Assembly (NCBI RefSeq): GCF_029626155.1
Contig: NZ_JARUBL010000001.1
Location: 496,001 to 560,000 of the forward strand
Source of the DNA: Solwaraspora sp. WMMD1047
GTDB lineage: Bacteria; Actinomycetota; Actinomycetes; Mycobacteriales; Micromonosporaceae
Length of the DNA stretch: 64,000 bases
Direction: 5' to 3'
Positions 60,957-64,000 of this stretch are shown piece by piece (position 1 is the first letter of the stretch; every line of letters starts with the position of its first letter). The position numbers were made by a program, and so were the translations under genes. The notes beneath the pieces were generated by a model. The model was not told where the DNA came from, searched no databases, and saw only the letters and a program-made list of their open reading frames with translations.

Positions 60957-63671
60957 TCAGGGTCGCGCCCGTGCCCGCAGTACCGCCTTGACGATCTCGC
61001 CGGTGACCAGGATGGTGGCGCCGACCCCGGCGCAGACCAGCCACTGCCCGCCGGTCAGGCCGGTGGTGTTGAAGAGCCCCTGCAGCAGGTTCAGCTGCAC
61101 CACGAGCGCCAGCAGCGCCACCACCGCGCCGGTGGCGACGAAGGCGGAGCGGTTCTCCAGGGTCTCGCGGCTGAACACGCTGCGGGTGTCGTGCCGCACG
61201 TTGAGCAGGTTGAACGCCTGGAAGAAGACGAACGTCACGAACGCCATCGTGCCGGCGGTGGTGGGCTCGCCCAGTTGGGCCTCCGGGCCGGGCGCCCAGA
61301 CCAGCACGGCCAGCGTGCCGGTGGCCATCACCGCGCTGCCGAGCAGGATGCGCAGCAGCCGCGGCCGGTTCAGGATCCGTTCCCGGGCCGGGCGGGGCGG
61401 CCGGTGCATGGCGTCGGGGCTGACCGGGTCGACGCCGATCGACATCGCCGGCGGGCCGTCCATGATCAGGTTGACGAACAGGATCTGCAACGCGGTGAAC
61501 GGGGTGCCGCCGGCGATGCCGGTCAGCGACGCGACCAGGAAGGTGAGCACGAACCCGAGCGCGGTGGAGACCTGGAACCGGGTGAAGTTGACGATATTGC
61601 TGTAGACGCCCCGGCCCTCGCGGACGGCGGAGACGATGGTGGCGAAGTTGTCGTCGGTGAGGACCATCGTCGACGCCTCCTTGGTCACCTCCGTGCCGGT
61701 GACCCCCATCGCCACGCCGATGTCGGCCCGGCGCAGCGCGGGTGCGTCGTTCACCCCGTCGCCGGTCATCGCCACCACGTCGCCCCGCGCCTGCAACACC
61801 CGGACGATCCGGATCTTGTGTGCGGGGGAGACCCGGGCCACCACCCCGACCTCGTCGAGCCGGCGGGCCAGCTCGTCGTCGTCTTCGATCCGGTCCAGGT
61901 CGGTCCCGGTCACCGCCTCGCCCGGGATACCCAGCTCGCGGGCGATCGCGCCGGCCGTCACCGCGTGGTCGCCGGTGAGCATCCGGACCCGGACGCCGGC
62001 CTGCCGGCACTCGTCGATGGCCTGCCGGGCCTCTGGGCGGGGCGGGTCCACGATGCCGACCAGGGCGACCAGCACCACCCGGTCGAGCATCTCCTTCGGG
62101 TCGTCGGCGGGGTCGAAGTCCGCCGCCGGGAAGTCCTCGATCCCGACCGCCATCACCCGCATGCCCTGCTCCGCCAGGCCCGCGTTGGCCCGGTCGAAGC
62201 GCTCCCGGGCGTCGTCGTCCAGCGGTAGGACCCCGTCCTGGCCGAGGTAGCGGTCGCTGCGCTCGGTGAGCACATCGGGTGCGCCCTTGACGAAACAGCG
62301 GACGATCTCGGCGCCGTCGTCGTTTGTCCAGCGGTGGAACGTCGCCATGAACTTGTAGTCCGAGTCGAACGGGATCTCCAACACCCGGGGCCGCTCCTGG
62401 CGCAGCGCCGCCACGTCGATGCCGCCCTTCTCGGCGAGCACCACCATGGCGCCCTCGGTCGGGTCACCCACCACCTCCCCGTCCCGCAACACCGCGTCGG
62501 TGCAGAGCGCCATCGCGATCAGCGCGTCGTTGACGGTGTCCGGCCGGGGTGATCCGTCCGTGGTGCGCAGCCGGCCGTCGGTCGAATATCCCTCCCCGGA
62601 GACGGTGAACCGGCGGGCCGCCACCACCAGCTCCCGGGCGGTCATCTGGTTGAGGGTCAGGGTGCCGGTCTTGTCGGTGCAGATCTGTGACGTGCTGCCC
62701 AGCGTCTCCACCGACGCCAGCCGCTTGACGATGGCACCCCGTCTGGCTAGCCGGCCGGTCCCCATCGCCAGGGTGAACGCCACCACCGCCGGCAGCCCCT
62801 CCGGGATGGCCGCGACCGCCAACGAGACCGCGCTGATGAACAGGTCGCCGAACTCCTGGCCACGGATCAGTCCGAGCCCGAACACGACGACGATGACCAC
62901 CCCGGCGATGATCGCCAGCGTACGGCTGAGGGTGTCGATCTGACGCTGCAGCGGCGTCGGACCCGGCTCGGCGGAGTGCAGCATGTCGGCGATCCGGCCG
63001 GTCTCGGTGCCCATCCCGGTGGCCGTGATCAGCGCCTCGCCCCGACCCCGGGTCACCGCCGTGTTCATGAACACCGAGGTGGTGCGGTCGCCCAGCGGGG
63101 CGTCCTCGGACACCGTCGCGTCGGCCGCCTTGTCGGCCGGCTGCGCCTCGCCGGTGAGCATCGACTCCTGGATCTCCAGCGAGGCCGAGGAGAGCAGCCG
63201 GCCGTCGGCCGGCACCCGGTCACCGGCCTCCAGCTCCACCACGTCACCGGGGACCAGGTCCGCCGCGTCCAGCCGGACGATCCGGCCGTCGCGGCGTACG
63301 GTCGCGGTGGTGTGGCTCATCCGCCGCAGCGCCTCCAGGCTGGCCTCGGCGCGGGACTCCTGGACGAACCCGATGGTGGCGTTGAGCAGCACCACGAGCG
63401 CGATCGCGATCGGCGTCTCCAGCTCCCGGCTGACCACCAGACTGACCACGGCGGCGGCCAGCAGGATGAGGATCAGCAGGTCCTGGAACTGCCGCAGGAA
63501 CGCCCGCCAGCGCGGCTCCCGGGCGGCCTCGGCGAGCCGGTTCGGGCCGTACCGCTCCAGCCGCCGGGCCGCCTCCGCCGAGGAGAGGCCGGCCCCGGGG
63601 TCGACGTCGAGTTCGCGGGCGGCGTCGGCCGCCGGCCGGGCGTGCCAGGTGCTGGTGCTCGACTCGGTCAC
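60957..63671 (-). CDS. P2-type cation-transporting ATPase (calcium-like)
   Basis: The 904-residue protein starts at GTG 63671. Features are an N-terminal cation-ATPase domain, four plus six membrane helices, PEGLP (290-294) in the ion-binding helix M4, the phosphorylated Asp333 in ICTDKTGTLT, KGAPD for nucleotide, and TGDGVNDAPAL. The dephosphorylation loop reads TGEA (173-176) instead of the usual TGES, which may slow turnover. PEGLP is typical of calcium and other P2A pumps; no CPC (heavy metal) or KdpB features are present. It exports or takes up a divalent cation at the plasma membrane. Confidence 0.92.
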   Translation of the reverse strand: MTESSTSTWHARPAADAARELDVDPGAGLSSAEAARRLERYGPNRLAEAAREPRWRAFLRQFQDLLILILLAAAVVSLVVSRELETPIAIALVVLLNATIGFVQESRAEASLEALRRMSHTTATVRRDGRIVRLDAADLVPGDVVELEAGDRVPADGRLLSSASLEIQESMLTGEAQPADKAADATVSEDAPLGDRTTSVFMNTAVTRGRGEALITATGMGTETGRIADMLHSAEPGPTPLQRQIDTLSRTLAIIAGVVIVVVFGLGLIRGQEFGDLFISAVSLAVAAIPEGLPAVVAFTLAMGTGRLARRGAIVKRLASVETLGSTSQICTDKTGTLTLNQMTARELVVAARRFTVSGEGYSTDGRLRTTDGSPRPDTVNDALIAMALCTDAVLRDGEVVGDPTEGAMVVLAEKGGIDVAALRQERPRVLEIPFDSDYKFMATFHRWTNDDGAEIVRCFVKGAPDVLTERSDRYLGQDGVLPLDDDARERFDRANAGLAEQGMRVMAVGIEDFPAADFDPADDPKEMLDRVVLVALVGIVDPPRPEARQAIDECRQAGVRVRMLTGDHAVTAGAIARELGIPGEAVTGTDLDRIEDDDELARRLDEVGVVARVSPAHKIRIVRVLQARGDVVAMTGDGVNDAPALRRADIGVAMGVTGTEVTKEASTMVLTDDNFATIVSAVREGRGVYSNIVNFTRFQVSTALGFVLTFLVASLTGIAGGTPFTALQILFVNLIMDGPPAMSIGVDPVSPDAMHRPPRPARERILNRPRLLRILLGSAVMATGTLAVLVWAPGPEAQLGEPTTAGTMAFVTFVFFQAFNLLNVRHDTRSVFSRETLENRSAFVATGAVVALLALVVQLNLLQGLFNTTGLTGGQWLVCAGVGATILVTGEIVKAVLRARARP

Positions 63672-63760
63672 CCGCTCATCGTCGCCGACAACGCGCGATC
63701 ATGCAGTCGGCGGGCTGATCTCGCCCGAGCTCACCCATGGTGCGGTGCAACAATGATCAC

Positions 63761-64000
63761 GTGAGCGGGGACAACGGGTGGGTGAAACTCACCGAGAGCA
63801 ACCCGGGCCATTCGCAGTGGTACATCGACCGGTTCCGGGCGTTGGCCGACGGCGGCTCGGACCTGGCCGGCGAGGCGCGCCTGGTCGACGCGATGCTGCC
63901 GCGCGGGTCGCGGGTGCTCGACGCGGGCAGCGGCACCGGCCGGGTGGGGGGACACCTCGCCGCCGCCGGCCACCAGGTGGTCGGCGTGGACCTCGACCCG
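63761..64000 (+). CDS. SAM-dependent methyltransferase, N-terminal fragment
   Basis: From GTG 63761 to the window end there are 80 codons. VLDAGSGTGRVGGHLAAAGH and VVGVDLDP form motif I and the acidic end of strand 2 of class I methyltransferases. The preceding residues (ESNPGHSQWYIDRFRALA) are common in small actinobacterial methyltransferases. Substrate cannot be judged. No ribosome binding site is evident, so a leaderless message is possible. It diverges from the cation ATPase. Confidence 0.85.
   Translation, partial: MSGDNGWVKLTESNPGHSQWYIDRFRALADGGSDLAGEARLVDAMLPRGSRVLDAGSGTGRVGGHLAAAGHQVVGVDLDP

Overview
The window is about 70 percent GC, densely packed, and rich in actinobacterial gene families: AfsR-type BTAD/NB-ARC/TPR regulators, a PopR/ClgR-like regulator with ClpP, secreted carbohydrate-active enzymes with Pro/Thr linkers, frequent GTG starts and some leaderless candidates. 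This fits a filamentous actinomycete, most likely Micromonosporaceae (family-level inference only). I found no rRNA, insertion sequence, CRISPR array or complete phage or conjugative module. There is one tRNA, tRNA-Thr(UGU).

Positions 1-4554 look accessory. A minus-strand group holds a GntR regulator and small helical proteins. An almost gene-free stretch follows, containing a broken excisionase-type HTH gene. A translationally coupled plus-strand pair then encodes a DivIVA-like protein and a 660-residue protein with CxxCxGxG zinc-type motifs. Positions 4644-9691 carry a Tat-exported DJ-1/PfpI protein, a ycnI/PepSY pair that diverges from what looks like a symmetric ECF-type promoter, and a secreted PL9 pectate lyase with a LacI-type operator inside its promoter.

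Positions 9810-17853 contain two paralogous AfsR-like STAND regulators flanking an SDR-TetR operon with a self-operator. Positions 17866-29257 are mainly housekeeping: fumC, a HAD phosphatase, a subtilisin-like protease, IclR, cysS, rlmB, an Hsp70-like/beta-propeller membrane fusion, and MarR/DoxX.

Positions 29300-44589 form a uronate and pectin utilisation block. A LacI regulator and a sugar ABC importer (binding protein, two permeases, one extra membrane protein) run on the minus strand. Divergent to them are a Gfo/Idh oxidoreductase, uronate isomerase (uxaC), an L-fuconate-dehydratase-like enzyme, a fructuronate/tagaturonate-reductase-like enzyme and a second Gfo/Idh enzyme. A secreted PL1 pectate lyase and the shared sugar-ABC ATPase (MsmK type) complete the block. 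Four promoters here carry related TGCAAAC or GCAAAC operators, so the LacI protein probably controls lyase, importer, catabolic genes and ATPase together.

Positions 44747-47269 hold tRNA-Thr and a small accessory operon (an XRE regulator, then three proteins of 73-74 residues) bounded by strong hairpins. Positions 47569-64000 contain a popR-clpP-like pair with a PopR-type palindrome, a Ser/Thr kinase, an ECF sigma factor coupled to a membrane-anchored BNR propeller, a CBM2-GH5 cellulase, an IlvD/Edd dehydratase, an atypical ATP-dependent phosphofructokinase, YaaA, an XRE-NB-ARC-TPR regulator divergent from a small secreted protein, a P2-type cation ATPase and the start of a methyltransferase.
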